A stretch of DNA of 19,399 bases from DASTRU01 sp035761045 (GTDB lineage: Bacteria > Pseudomonadota > Gammaproteobacteria > Burkholderiales > Burkholderiaceae_E): assembly GCA_035761045.1 (NCBI GenBank), contig DASTRU010000022.1, forward strand, positions 1 through 19,399. The letters are read 5' to 3'. Numbering within the stretch: position 1 is the first letter of the stretch; every line of letters begins with the position of its first letter. The position numbers and the translations under genes are program-made. The notes below the pieces were generated by a model. It ran no database searches. It was not told the origin of the DNA and worked only from the letters and a program-made list of their open reading frames with translations. Positions 1-7,603 of this stretch are shown in pieces.

Positions 1-101
1 TGCCGACGTTGCGATTTCATCTCGATCAGACCGGGCAGCGCGGTCTCGCGATTTCTAATTTGATCGACAAAGCGGTTGCGTCGCGGGCGAAGGACGCTTA
101 A
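1..101 (+). CDS. rbfA: Ribosome-binding factor A, C-terminal end (partial)
   Basis: The reading frame starting at base 3 runs open to a TAA at 99-101 and gives 32 residues beginning PTLRFHLDQTGQRG and ending ASRAKDA. The segment matches the C-terminal signature of RbfA (a P-x-L-x-F-x-x-D stretch, then a short helix with L-I-D-K-A). RbfA is a KH-fold factor for late 30S maturation and cold adaptation. The body of the gene lies outside the window. The gene directly downstream is truB, the usual bacterial neighbour, which supports the call. Too short for a domain search, so the call rests on the motif plus context. Confidence 0.85.
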   Translation, partial: PTLRFHLDQTGQRGLAISNLIDKAVASRAKDA

Positions 102-120
102 GGACACGGCGTGCGACCCC

Positions 121-142
121 TGCATGCGGGTGGCCGCATGCA
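121..142 (+). repeat. Perfect hairpin directly upstream of truB start
   Basis: TGCATGCGG (121-129) and CCGCATGCA (134-142) are exact reverse complements around a 4-base GTGG loop. The hairpin ends 6 bases before the truB ATG, exactly where a Shine-Dalgarno sequence would lie. No other SD-like sequence is visible for truB; the only purine-rich piece is the GGGTGG around the loop. No U-tract follows, so it is not an ordinary terminator. Inference: an element controlling truB translation or RNA processing in the rbfA-truB gap. Confidence 0.6.
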
Positions 143-148
143 ATCGAT

Positions 149-1042
149 ATGAAGGGGCGCGATTTAATTTCCGGGGTGTTACTGCTCGACAAGCCAGAGG
201 GGTGGACGTCGAATCAAGCGCTTGGTCGCGTCAAACGTTTGTTGAACGCGAGCAAGGCGGGGCATACCGGAACGCTTGACCCATTCGCGACGGGTTTATT
301 GCCGATTTGCCTAGGCGAGGCGACTAAGTTTTCGGCCGATTTATTGGAGGCCGATAAAACGTACGTCGCGACCGCCCGCCTAGGCGAGCGAACTTCGACG
401 GGTGATGTCGAAGGCGAAGTTATTGAAACGCGCGCCGTGCACGTTTCGCGTGAACGACTTGACGCGGTCGTGTCACGTTTTCGTGGTGCCATCACGCAAG
501 TGCCGCCAATGTATTCGGCATTGAAGCGTGACGGAACGCCGCTTTACGAATTGGCGCGACGAGGTGTGGAAGTCGAACGCGAGGCACGCAACGTCACGAT
601 TCACGCGCTTGACGTGCTCGCTTTTGATAACCAAACCCTGGTGTTTCGCGTGACATGCAGTAAAGGCACGTATGTGCGCGTGCTCGCGCAAGATATTGGC
701 GAGGCGCTTGGGTGTGGCGCGCATTTGACGGCGTTGCGGCGCGAGCGTGTCGAGACGCTCGACCTTGCCCAAACGATTGACGTCGTCGCGTTTGAAGCGA
801 TGACGTTGAACGAACGGCACGCGGCCTTGATGCCGTTGGACGCATTGCTCAACACCGTGCCGCGCGTTGATCTTGACGCGCATTTGGCTGCCCGCTTCGC
901 GCAAGGGCAGCGTTTACGAATCGATGCGCTCACGGTTGGTCGTGTGCGTGTTTATGAAGGACCCCGGCTGCTGGGGACGGCTCTGCTCGACGCGGGCGGA
1001 CGATTGCAGCCGCAACGTTTGATTTCGAGAGAACCGATATGA
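149..1042 (+). CDS. truB: tRNA pseudouridine(55) synthase TruB
   Basis: TruB isomerises U55 to pseudouridine in the T-loop of most tRNAs and also acts as a tRNA chaperone in the cytoplasm. The 297 residues are close to the usual length of about 300. The N-terminus G-V-L-L-L-D-K-P-x-G-W-T-S is the family opening, and GHTGTLDPFATGLLP holds the catalytic aspartate, Asp44. A K-G-T-Y-V-R stretch near residue 172 is the conserved catalytic-domain motif, and the remaining C-terminal part fits a small PUA-like domain. The ATG at 149 is chosen because the conserved block begins 9 residues later. It follows rbfA after 47 bases that carry a perfect hairpin, and its TGA overlaps the typA ATG as ATGA, which suggests coupled translation. 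Family identity is secure. Confidence 0.97.
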   Translation: MKGRDLISGVLLLDKPEGWTSNQALGRVKRLLNASKAGHTGTLDPFATGLLPICLGEATKFSADLLEADKTYVATARLGERTSTGDVEGEVIETRAVHVSRERLDAVVSRFRGAITQVPPMYSALKRDGTPLYELARRGVEVEREARNVTIHALDVLAFDNQTLVFRVTCSKGTYVRVLAQDIGEALGCGAHLTALRRERVETLDLAQTIDVVAFEAMTLNERHAALMPLDALLNTVPRVDLDAHLAARFAQGQRLRIDALTVGRVRVYEGPRLLGTALLDAGGRLQPQRLISREPI

Positions 1043-2880
1043 CCCAACGCAAACTTCGCAACATCGCCATCATCGCGCACGTCGACCATGGCAAAACCAC
1101 GCTGGTGGACCAGTTGCTCCGCCAATCCGGCACGTTCCGCGAGAACGAAAAAATCGCCGAACGCGTGATGGACAGCAACGACCTCGAACGCGAACGTGGC
1201 ATCACGATTTTGGCCAAGAACTGCGCGGTCACGTGGAATGGCTTTCACATCAACATCGTCGATACCCCGGGCCACGCCGACTTTGGCGGTGAGGTCGAGC
1301 GTGTGTTGTCGATGGTGGACGGCGTGCTGCTGTTGGTGGACGCCGTTGAAGGTCCGATGCCGCAAACGCGCTTCGTCACCAAGAAGGCGCTTGCGCTTGG
1401 CCTTAAGCCCATCGTGGTGGTGAATAAGGTCGATCGCCCAGGCGCGCGGCCCGATTACGTCATCAATGCGACGTTCGATCTTTTCGACAAACTGGGCGCG
1501 ACCGAAGAGCAGCTCGATTTCCCCATTGTTTACGCCTCGGGCCTTAATGGTTTCGCGTCCTTGGATCCCGCCGTTGCCGAATGGGATGACAAGGGCGATA
1601 TGACGCCGTTGTTTGAAACCATCGTCGGCCATGTGCCCGTACGTAACGACGACGCGGAAGGCCCGCTGCAACTGCAAATCTGCTCGCTCGACTACAACAG
1701 CTACGTCGGCAAGATCGGCATCGGACGTATCGCGCGTGGCCGTATTCGCGCGGGCATGGCGGTCACGGTGCAAAACGGTCCCGAAGGGTCGCCGTTTAAC
1801 GCGCGTATCAACCAAGTGCTTAAGTTTCGCGGGCTTGAACGTGAAATGGCCGAAGTCGCGGAAGCTGGCGACATCGTGTTGATTAACGGCATTGAAGACT
1901 TAGTCATCGGCAGCACGGTATGCGCGCCGGATAAGGTCGAGGCATTGCCGATGTTGAAGGTGGATGAGCCAACGTTGACGATGAACTTTCAAGTCAACAC
2001 CTCGCCGCTCGCGGGCCGCGAAGGTAAGTTCGTGACGAGCCGACAAATTCGCGAACGTCTTGAGCGCGAGCTTAAAAGCAACGTTGCGCTGAAGGTCGAA
2101 TTCACGAGCGACTCCGATACGTTTTTGGTCAGCGGTCGCGGCGAATTGCATCTGACGATTCTCGTCGAGAACATGCGCCGTGAAGGATACGAACTGGCCG
2201 TAAGCAAGCCGCGCGTTGTGATCAAGGAAATCGACGGCGTGAAGCACGAACCGTTTGAATTGTTGACGCTCGATGTCGAGGAACAGCACCAAGGTGCGGT
2301 GATGGAAGAGCTCGGCTATCGCAAGGGCGATTTACAAGACATGCAGCCCGACGGACGCGGACGCGTGCGGCTGGAATACCGTATGGCCGCGCGTGGCCTC
2401 ATCGGCTTCCATTCGGAGTTCATGACGCTTACGCGCGGCACTGGACTAATGAGCCATATCTTCGACGAATACGCACCCATGAAAGAAGGCGCGATTGGCG
2501 CGCGTCGCAACGGTGTGTTGATCAGCCAGGACGACGGCAACGCGGTGGCCTACGCGCTGTGGTATTTGCAAGAGCGTGGCCGTATGTTTGTAAGCCCCGG
2601 CGAACCCTTGTACGAAGGCATGATCATTGGCATTCATTCGCGCGATAACGACTTAGTCGTTAATCCCATCAAAGAGAAGAAGCTGACCAACGTGCGCGCG
2701 TCTGGCACCGATGAAGCGATTCGTCTTACGCCGCCGATTCAACTCACGCTCGAATACGCGGTCGAGTTCATCGACGACGACGAGCTCGTCGAAGTCACGC
2801 CAAAAAGCATTCGTTTGCGCAAGCGCTTCTTGAAAGAGCACGAGCGCAAGCGCGCTAGCCGCGAGACGGAGGCCGCTTGA
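1039..2880 (+). CDS. typA: Ribosome-associated translational GTPase TypA/BipA
   Basis: TypA (BipA) is an EF-G-like GTPase that binds the 70S ribosome, helps 50S assembly at low temperature and affects stress and virulence responses. The 613 residues match the usual length of about 605. G-domain motifs are intact: AHVDHGKTT (residues 13-21), the switch I ERERGITI stretch near 50-60, DTPGHADF (75-82) and NKVD (129-132). The translation-factor barrel, domain III and a BipA-type C-terminal domain follow, including GRGELHLTILVENMRREGYE and RGLIGFHSEFMT. Its ATG overlaps the truB stop (ATGA), and its stop overlaps the TTG start of the next gene. Neighbourhood with rbfA and truB is typical of Burkholderiales. 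Confidence 0.97.
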   Translation: MTQRKLRNIAIIAHVDHGKTTLVDQLLRQSGTFRENEKIAERVMDSNDLERERGITILAKNCAVTWNGFHINIVDTPGHADFGGEVERVLSMVDGVLLLVDAVEGPMPQTRFVTKKALALGLKPIVVVNKVDRPGARPDYVINATFDLFDKLGATEEQLDFPIVYASGLNGFASLDPAVAEWDDKGDMTPLFETIVGHVPVRNDDAEGPLQLQICSLDYNSYVGKIGIGRIARGRIRAGMAVTVQNGPEGSPFNARINQVLKFRGLEREMAEVAEAGDIVLINGIEDLVIGSTVCAPDKVEALPMLKVDEPTLTMNFQVNTSPLAGREGKFVTSRQIRERLERELKSNVALKVEFTSDSDTFLVSGRGELHLTILVENMRREGYELAVSKPRVVIKEIDGVKHEPFELLTLDVEEQHQGAVMEELGYRKGDLQDMQPDGRGRVRLEYRMAARGLIGFHSEFMTLTRGTGLMSHIFDEYAPMKEGAIGARRNGVLISQDDGNAVAYALWYLQERGRMFVSPGEPLYEGMIIGIHSRDNDLVVNPIKEKKLTNVRASGTDEAIRLTPPIQLTLEYAVEFIDDDELVEVTPKSIRLRKRFLKEHERKRASRETEAA

Positions 2881-3770
2881 CGCGTGCTCGCGCGTCGCTC
2901 GCGATGGTGGTTGTCACGTTTTTGTGGAGCATCGCGGGCGTGGTGGCACGGCAGCTCGAATCAGCGCACGGATTTGAGCTGACGTTTTGGCGAAGCAGTT
3001 TTAACGCGATGTTTTTAGCCTTTTCGCTCGGGCTTGTGGCGCGGCGCCCGCTCAGGCGGGAGATCGTGCAAGGCGGACAAATGCTGTGGGTGTCGGGTGC
3101 GATGTGGGCCGTGATGTACACCTGTTTCATGGTCGCTCTCACGCTCACCACCGTCGCGAACGTGTTGATCACGATGAGCATCGCGCCGTTGTTGACGGCG
3201 TTGCTTGCTCGCATGGTCTTCGGTCAACACATACGCACGACGACGTGGTGCGCGATCGCCGCGGCTGGCGTGGGTATCGGTTGGATGTTCGTTCATGACG
3301 TAGCAAACGATGCACGTCATCTCCTAGGCACCGCGGTCGCGTCGGGCGTTCCACTCGCGGCGGCGGTGAATTGGTTGGTGATTCAACATGCGGCGCGGTC
3401 GCATCAAAGGCAACGTCCCGATCTTTTGCCCGCCATTTTTCTAGGCGCGGTGCTATCCGCGCTGGTGACGTTGCCGCTTGCGTGGCCATTGCAAGCCAGC
3501 GCCTCGGACTTAGGTTGGCTTAGTCTGCTTGGCGTCGTGCAACTCGCGATTCCCTGCATGCTCGTTGTACGCGTGGCGCATGTACTGCCGGCGCACGAGG
3601 TCGCGTTGCTCGCCCTGTTGGAAGTAGTGTTTGGCGTGGCCTGGGCGTGGTGGGGCGCGAACGAGACACCATCGCACGCTGTATTAACCGGCGGCGCCAT
3701 CGTGATGACCGCGTTAGTGATTAATAGTTGGGCCGAGCGCCGCGCGGTCTTAACTGCCGTATCGCGATGA
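2877..3770 (+). CDS. EamA/DMT-family inner-membrane permease
   Basis: A 297-residue, very hydrophobic protein with about ten predicted membrane helices in two EamA halves. The N-terminal half includes TFLWSIAGVVARQLE and the typical L-T-F-W-R-S-S segment. The C-terminal half ends with A-L-L-A-L-L-E-V-V-F-G-V-A-W-A-W-W, a hallmark of the drug/metabolite transporter family. Substrate cannot be told from sequence; many members export amino acids or metabolites. I use the TTG at 2877 because a GGAGG sits at 2868-2872, 4 bases before it, and the TTGA overlap continues the chain from typA. The ATG at 2904 (MVVVTFLW) is the alternative but has no SD. Its TGA overlaps the dusA ATG. Confidence 0.88.
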   Translation: MTRARASLAMVVVTFLWSIAGVVARQLESAHGFELTFWRSSFNAMFLAFSLGLVARRPLRREIVQGGQMLWVSGAMWAVMYTCFMVALTLTTVANVLITMSIAPLLTALLARMVFGQHIRTTTWCAIAAAGVGIGWMFVHDVANDARHLLGTAVASGVPLAAAVNWLVIQHAARSHQRQRPDLLPAIFLGAVLSALVTLPLAWPLQASASDLGWLSLLGVVQLAIPCMLVVRVAHVLPAHEVALLALLEVVFGVAWAWWGANETPSHAVLTGGAIVMTALVINSWAERRAVLTAVSR

Positions 3771-4774
3771 AAACGACATTCGCGCAAAGCCATCGGTTAT
3801 GCGTCGCGCCGATGATGGAATGGACGGATCGCCATTGCCGATTCTTTCATCGGTTATTGTCGCCGCACGCGCGTTTGTATACCGAGATGGTCACGACCGG
3901 CGCCTTGATTCATGGCGACGTGGATCGCCACCTGCGCTTTCACGAGACCGAACATCCGGTGGCGCTTCAATTAGGCGGCAGCGAACCGGCGGATCTTGCG
4001 CTTTGCGCGAAACGTGCCGCGCAGTACGGCTACGACGAGATTAATCTCAATTGCGGCTGCCCAAGCGAACGTGTGCAGCGCGGCGCGTTTGGCGCGTGCC
4101 TGATGGCCGAGCCCTTGTTAGTCCGCGATTGCGTGCAAGCCATGGCGGACGCGGTCGACATTCCCGTCACGGTCAAACACCGCATCGGCATCGATAAAAC
4201 CGAAAGCTACGAATTCGTACGCGACTTCGTCGGCACCGTCGCGCAAGGTGGCGCGCAAACCTTCATCGTGCATGCGCGCAACGCGTGGCTCAAAGGCCTA
4301 AGCCCAAAGGAAAATCGCGAAGTACCGCCATTACGTTATGAATTCGCGCGTCAACTCAAACGTGACTTCCCGGCATTGACGATCGTCGTCAATGGCGGTC
4401 TTACGCAAACTCACGAGATTGGCGAACAGCTTCAATCGGTCGACGGCGTAATGATTGGGCGCGAGGCCTATCACCACCCCTACATGCTGGCGATTTGGGA
4501 GGCGGAGTTTTTCGGCGCCGACGCATTGCCTTCACGTGCCAACGTAGTGGAAAAGATGGCGCGATACATCGAGAACGAGCAAGCCAAGCACGGTACGCAT
4601 CTGCGTTCCGTCGTGCGTCATATGCTGGGCTTGTATAACGGACTGCCTGGAGCTCGTCGATTTCGTCAGATTTTGAGCGACGCGCGCCTCTTGCGTGATG
4701 CGAATTTCAATTTACTTCTTCGCGCCTTGGATGAAATCGAAAGACGCGTAGAGTGCCCAAACGTTGACGGGTGA
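3767..4774 (+). CDS. dusA: tRNA-dihydrouridine(20/20a) synthase DusA
   Basis: DusA is an FMN and NADPH-dependent flavoenzyme that reduces U20/U20a in the tRNA D-loop. From the ATG at 3767 it has 335 residues, a normal length. It opens with the FMN-barrel signature C-V-A-P-M-M-E-W-T-D-R (12-22). It has Cys98 in N-C-G-C-P-S-E-R-V-Q, the proton-donor cysteine of the family, then VKHRIGID, and the DusA-specific HARNAWLKGLSPKENRE stretch. VNGGL and DGVMIGREAYHHPY form the phosphate-binding end of the barrel. The open frame extends to a TTG at 3728, but family alignment and the ATGA overlap with the EamA gene favour 3767. Last gene of the coupled run with truB, typA and the permease. Confidence 0.96.
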   Translation: MKTTFAQSHRLCVAPMMEWTDRHCRFFHRLLSPHARLYTEMVTTGALIHGDVDRHLRFHETEHPVALQLGGSEPADLALCAKRAAQYGYDEINLNCGCPSERVQRGAFGACLMAEPLLVRDCVQAMADAVDIPVTVKHRIGIDKTESYEFVRDFVGTVAQGGAQTFIVHARNAWLKGLSPKENREVPPLRYEFARQLKRDFPALTIVVNGGLTQTHEIGEQLQSVDGVMIGREAYHHPYMLAIWEAEFFGADALPSRANVVEKMARYIENEQAKHGTHLRSVVRHMLGLYNGLPGARRFRQILSDARLLRDANFNLLLRALDEIERRVECPNVDG

Positions 4775-4885
4775 GCAAAAACGCCTCGAACGCGCGGCGA
4801 GTTAACAAAGTCTGTAACCGCGACGGAACCAAAGCTCAAGAAATGTCACTGATGGCATGGCAATTTTTCTATCCATTTTGATTAC

Positions 4886-5230
4886 ATGAATCCCATTTCT
4901 TCAGGCAGCGGCCCCCGCATCGTTCAGGCGTTCTCCCAAGAGCCCGCTTCCGCGACGCGCACCTCATCGCAAACGTCCGTCAAGGTCGACGCCCATGCGC
5001 CGTCATGCGCGCCGATCCAGAAAATGAACCTTGGCGATTTGAGCCAAATCGCGAAGTGGTTAGACCCGAAGTCGCTAACGGCGCTCGCGCAGACGTGCAA
5101 GGGCTTGAACCTCAATGTCCGCCAACGCGCACTAACGATCAGGGTGGTGGACCCGTCTAAAGCCGTCCACTTGTTTAGCCCCCTGCATGGACCGGGCGCC
5201 GACAACGACAGAAACGTCGTTCGGCTTTAA
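4886..5230 (+). CDS. Small protein with F-box-like motif (possible secreted effector)
   Basis: A 114-residue orphan I cannot assign by name. Residues 1-45 are Ser/Thr/Pro/Ala-rich, with only Glu19 and Asp35 acidic, and look disordered. Residues 47-79 read L-G-D-L-S-Q-I-A-K-W-L-D-P-K-S-L, then A-L-A-Q-T-C-K-G-L-N, which fits the spacing of the eukaryotic F-box helix pattern (I55, L59, D60-P61, L64, L67, C71, L74). The leading Leu-Pro of canonical F-boxes is missing. F-boxes bind Skp1 in SCF ubiquitin ligases; bacterial examples (Ralstonia GALA, Legionella effectors) are injected. No leucine-rich repeats follow. No clear SD precedes the ATG, only an AT-rich patch (4861-4885). It stands alone between dusA and a convergent DUF4124 gene, with a hairpin behind it. 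The F-box call and secretion are inference. Confidence 0.6.
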   Translation: MNPISSGSGPRIVQAFSQEPASATRTSSQTSVKVDAHAPSCAPIQKMNLGDLSQIAKWLDPKSLTALAQTCKGLNLNVRQRALTIRVVDPSKAVHLFSPLHGPGADNDRNVVRL

Positions 5231-5250
5231 GAAGAAGTCTAAGAACAACC

Positions 5251-5280
5251 GGGCGATTCGATCGCAACGACGAATCGCCC
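5251..5280. terminator. Bidirectional hairpin between convergent genes
   Basis: GGGCGATTCG (5251-5260) and CGAATCGCCC (5271-5280) are perfect reverse complements around a 10-base loop. The hairpin lies in the 57-base gap between two convergent stops (5230 and 5288). The plus strand continues with TAAATAAT; the minus strand continues with a T-rich GGTTGTTCTTAG. Neither has a clean U-run, but position and symmetry fit a shared terminator, better on the minus strand. Confidence 0.7.
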
Positions 5281-5287
5281 TAAATAA

Positions 5288-5689
5288 TCAACGCCCGAAA
5301 CTAAAGCCGCGACTGCCTTGCGTGGTGGAACTTATTGGTGCGCTATTGCGGCTCGCGTCAAGTTGTGATTGAAATTCCGCCTGGCGCCGTTGCGCCTCCT
5401 CGGCACCTTTGTTGGTGATCACAACGACTCCGCCACCTCTAGATTCCCGTTGAGAACTCGATCGCAAGCTTTTGGCTTGGCTGATCATGGTGCGTGAGCG
5501 CTCTTGAGCCTCGCGGCTGTCTTGCTCGGTGGGGTCCAAAGCCGGGCGATCCACATCGCGTCCCCCACGACAGGCTCGATCGGTGTATTCGACCTGGCCG
5601 TTGCTCTCGCAACGAAACGCTTGTGCAAAGACTGGGAGCGCGAGCGCGCTTGCTACGGTGAAGATAAGAGCGTGAAAGCTTAATCGCAT
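5288..5689 (-). CDS. DUF4124-type secreted protein
   Basis: A 133-residue periplasmic protein of unknown function. It has a clear signal peptide (MRLSFHALIFTVASALALP-VFA-QA), with cleavage likely after residue 22-24. Then comes a DUF4124-like motif, F-R-C-x5-V-E-Y-T-D-R-A-C, whose two cysteines probably pair. The rest is charged, Gln/Arg/Ser-rich and probably flexible, with a short run of REAQERSR helix. The ATG at 5687-5689 is supported by a GAGG (complement of 5696-5699), 6 bases upstream. Proteins of this type are common in beta- and gammaproteobacteria and are thought to act in the envelope, with no known reaction. It is monocistronic, with the FAD dehydrogenase gene ending about 100 bases upstream on the same strand. 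Confidence 0.82.
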   Translation of the reverse strand: MRLSFHALIFTVASALALPVFAQAFRCESNGQVEYTDRACRGGRDVDRPALDPTEQDSREAQERSRTMISQAKSLRSSSQRESRGGGVVVITNKGAEEAQRRQAEFQSQLDASRNSAPISSTTQGSRGFSFGR

Positions 5690-5793
5690 GACGGACCTCG
5701 ACGAACGTGATGTGCACGACTAGTCTAGGCTCGCAAGAACGCGCGAAGCATGAAGTCTTGGTCATGACCTCGCGCATCAAGCGCATGATCCGC

Positions 5794-7191
5794 CTACACG
5801 AGCTTGCCGGGATTCATGATGCCGAGCGGATCGAGCGCATGCTTGATCGTGCGCATTAATCGTATCGCCACCGGCGACTTATAACGCTCATTTTCTTGCC
5901 GCTTGAGTTGGCCGATACCGTGTTCCGCGGAGATCGATCCGCCAAAGGCGGCGACTTGGTCGTGCACGAGTTCGTAGATACCAGGTTGTTGCGCGAGGAA
6001 CTCGGCTTCCGGCTGCCCGGGTGGAGGGCTGACGTTGTAGTGCAAATTGCCGTCGCCTAAATGACCAAAGTTCACAAGCTGCACGCCAGGATAACGTTGC
6101 TCGATAAGCGCGCCGGTACGTGCGCAAAACTCCGCGATGCGCGAGATGGGCACGGAAATATCGTGTTTGATGTTCTTGCCTTCATGCGCCTGCGCTTCGG
6201 AAATGTTCTCGCGCAGTGCCCATAACGCCTGGCTCTGAGCAACGCTTTGCGCGACGACCGCATCCACGACGAGATTCGCTTCGAACGCACGTTCCATGAG
6301 TGATTCGAATAGGGCGGTGGCATGCGCCTCGTCCTCGTGGTCGCTAATTTCGAGCAAGACATAGACCGGGTGCGCATCGGCGAAGGGGCTTTTGTGCGCC
6401 GGGAAATGTTTTTCAACCAGGCGCAGACATACATCGGTCAACATCTCGAAGCCGGTGAGCGTGGGGCCGCAGTGCGCTTGCGCGAGTTCGAGCAAGGCAA
6501 CCGCATCGGCGATTGAACGCAGCGCCGCCAAGGCCGTGGCACGCGCTTTTGGCATCGGGTAAAGCTTCATGCACGCGGCGGTGATCACGCCAAGTGTGCC
6601 TTCGGCTCCGATGTACAAGTCGCGCAAGTCGTAGCCCGTATTGTCCTTGCGCAAACCGACTAAACCGTTCCACACCTCGCCTTGTGGCGTGACGACTTCG
6701 AGTCCGAGACAGAGCTCGCGCGTATTGCCGTAACGCAAAACCTGAATACCTCCCGCGTTGGTGCTGAGGTTGCCGCCGATCGTGCAACTGCCTTCGGCCG
6801 CGAGCGAAAGGGGAAACAGGCGACCAGCGTCGCGCGCAGCTTGCTGCAAGGTCTGCAAAACACATCCGGCCTCGACCGTGACGGTGTTGTTGGCCGTGTC
6901 GATCGCGCGAATGCGGTTCATGCGCGCAAGGCTTAACACGATCGCGCGTCCACTCGCGTCCGGCGTTGCGCCGCCGACGAGGCCCGTATTGCCGCCTTGC
7001 GTGACGATGGGCGTTTGCGTTTGCGCGCATAACCGCACGACGGCCGCGACTTCTTCCGTCGAGCCAGGGCGCACCACGGCCAAGGCGCGACCGGTGAAGC
7101 GACGACGCCAATCGGTCAAATACCCCGCTTGATCGGCTTCGTGCGACAGAACATTGGAAGCACCGACTAAAGCGCAAAGCTGGTCGATCAT
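5794..7191 (-). CDS. FAD-linked 2-hydroxyacid dehydrogenase (GlcD/D-LDH family)
   Basis: A 465-residue FAD enzyme of the vanillyl-alcohol-oxidase fold that oxidises a D-2-hydroxyacid (D-lactate, glycolate or D-2-hydroxyglutarate) and passes electrons to a carrier. The N-terminal FAD_binding_4 domain shows V-T-Q-G-G-N-T-G-L-V-G-G, the pyrophosphate-binding SLAAEGSCTIGGNLSTNAGG region and the GAEGTLGVIT loop. The C-terminal FAD-oxidase domain has N-F-G-H-L-G-D-G-N-L-H-Y-N, with the metal or substrate histidines, and the S-A-E-H-G-I-G signature near the end. Length and the PGKLV terminus fit the family, but the exact substrate cannot be read from sequence. It lies 13 bases after the DUF2069 stop on the same strand, so it is probably the last gene of a wrbA-DUF2069 operon. 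No strong SD. Confidence 0.93.
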   Translation of the reverse strand: MIDQLCALVGASNVLSHEADQAGYLTDWRRRFTGRALAVVRPGSTEEVAAVVRLCAQTQTPIVTQGGNTGLVGGATPDASGRAIVLSLARMNRIRAIDTANNTVTVEAGCVLQTLQQAARDAGRLFPLSLAAEGSCTIGGNLSTNAGGIQVLRYGNTRELCLGLEVVTPQGEVWNGLVGLRKDNTGYDLRDLYIGAEGTLGVITAACMKLYPMPKARATALAALRSIADAVALLELAQAHCGPTLTGFEMLTDVCLRLVEKHFPAHKSPFADAHPVYVLLEISDHEDEAHATALFESLMERAFEANLVVDAVVAQSVAQSQALWALRENISEAQAHEGKNIKHDISVPISRIAEFCARTGALIEQRYPGVQLVNFGHLGDGNLHYNVSPPPGQPEAEFLAQQPGIYELVHDQVAAFGGSISAEHGIGQLKRQENERYKSPVAIRLMRTIKHALDPLGIMNPGKLV

Positions 7192-7204
7192 GGTGTGCGT
7201 AGGG

Positions 7205-7603
7205 TTAGTCGTTAATGGAGGAACGCTGCTTCTTCGAGGCGCGGGCCGCGCGCTTGTAAGGGCGCACGTAACTCACCGCGCTGACGAAAAACGCTAAACC
7301 CAACGCAGTTTCGATGCCACTCGCCAAACGTCCCGCGTGGGTCGGGTCGGTTAAGGCTCCCACCAACGAAAACGCGATGTACACCAGCACGAGTAACGCC
7401 GCCCATTGGTAGGTGTATAGCCTTCGCTTGAAAATTCCCACCAGCGCGCATGCGAGTGGTAATCCCTTGAGCACCAATGCCGATCCTTGAGGCCGTAGCG
7501 GCGCGATGAACGCTTCGCGCGCCGTCATGAATAGAAGTAGCGCGACCAGACTCACGCACGCGGCCCAATACCAATAACGCTGAAAGAGCGGATCGCGATT
7601 CAT
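7205..7603 (-). CDS. DUF2069 inner-membrane protein
   Basis: A 132-residue membrane protein with about four hydrophobic helices: W-A-A-C-V-S-L-V-A-L-L-L-F near 13-25, L-K-G-L-P-L-A-C-A-L-V-G near 45-56, A-A-L-L-V-L-V-Y-I-A-F near 68-80, and A-L-G-L-A-F-F-V-S-A-V near 99-110. The YTYQWAALLVLVY stretch and the V-x-Y-V-R-P-Y-K-R-A tail are typical of DUF2069, whose function is unknown. The C-terminal tail is basic and likely cytoplasmic. Its ATG (7601-7603) overlaps the wrbA stop by ATGA, which indicates translational coupling. Pairing with wrbA recurs in betaproteobacteria. Confidence 0.85.
   Translation of the reverse strand: MNRDPLFQRYWYWAACVSLVALLLFMTAREAFIAPLRPQGSALVLKGLPLACALVGIFKRRLYTYQWAALLVLVYIAFSLVGALTDPTHAGRLASGIETALGLAFFVSAVSYVRPYKRAARASKKQRSSIND

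Noticed and set aside
76..279. 67-residue frame across the rbfA-truB junction
   Set aside because: It overlaps the start of truB in another frame and has no family character.
952..1815. 287-residue open frame on the minus strand
   Set aside because: It lies antisense to the typA G-domain, which is intact and conserved; it is a shadow of typA codon use.
3728..3766. TTG start 13 codons earlier for dusA
   Set aside because: It lies inside the EamA gene; ATG 3767 gives the family N-terminus and the ATGA overlap.
5187..5372. 61-residue frame after the F-box-like gene, considered as a frameshifted continuation
   Set aside because: It is basic and repeat-free, with no leucine-rich repeats, and it crosses the terminator hairpin and the convergent gene.
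6413..7177. 254-residue minus-strand frame inside the FAD dehydrogenase gene
   Set aside because: It is very Arg-rich and low in family motifs; the other frame encodes the full dehydrogenase.
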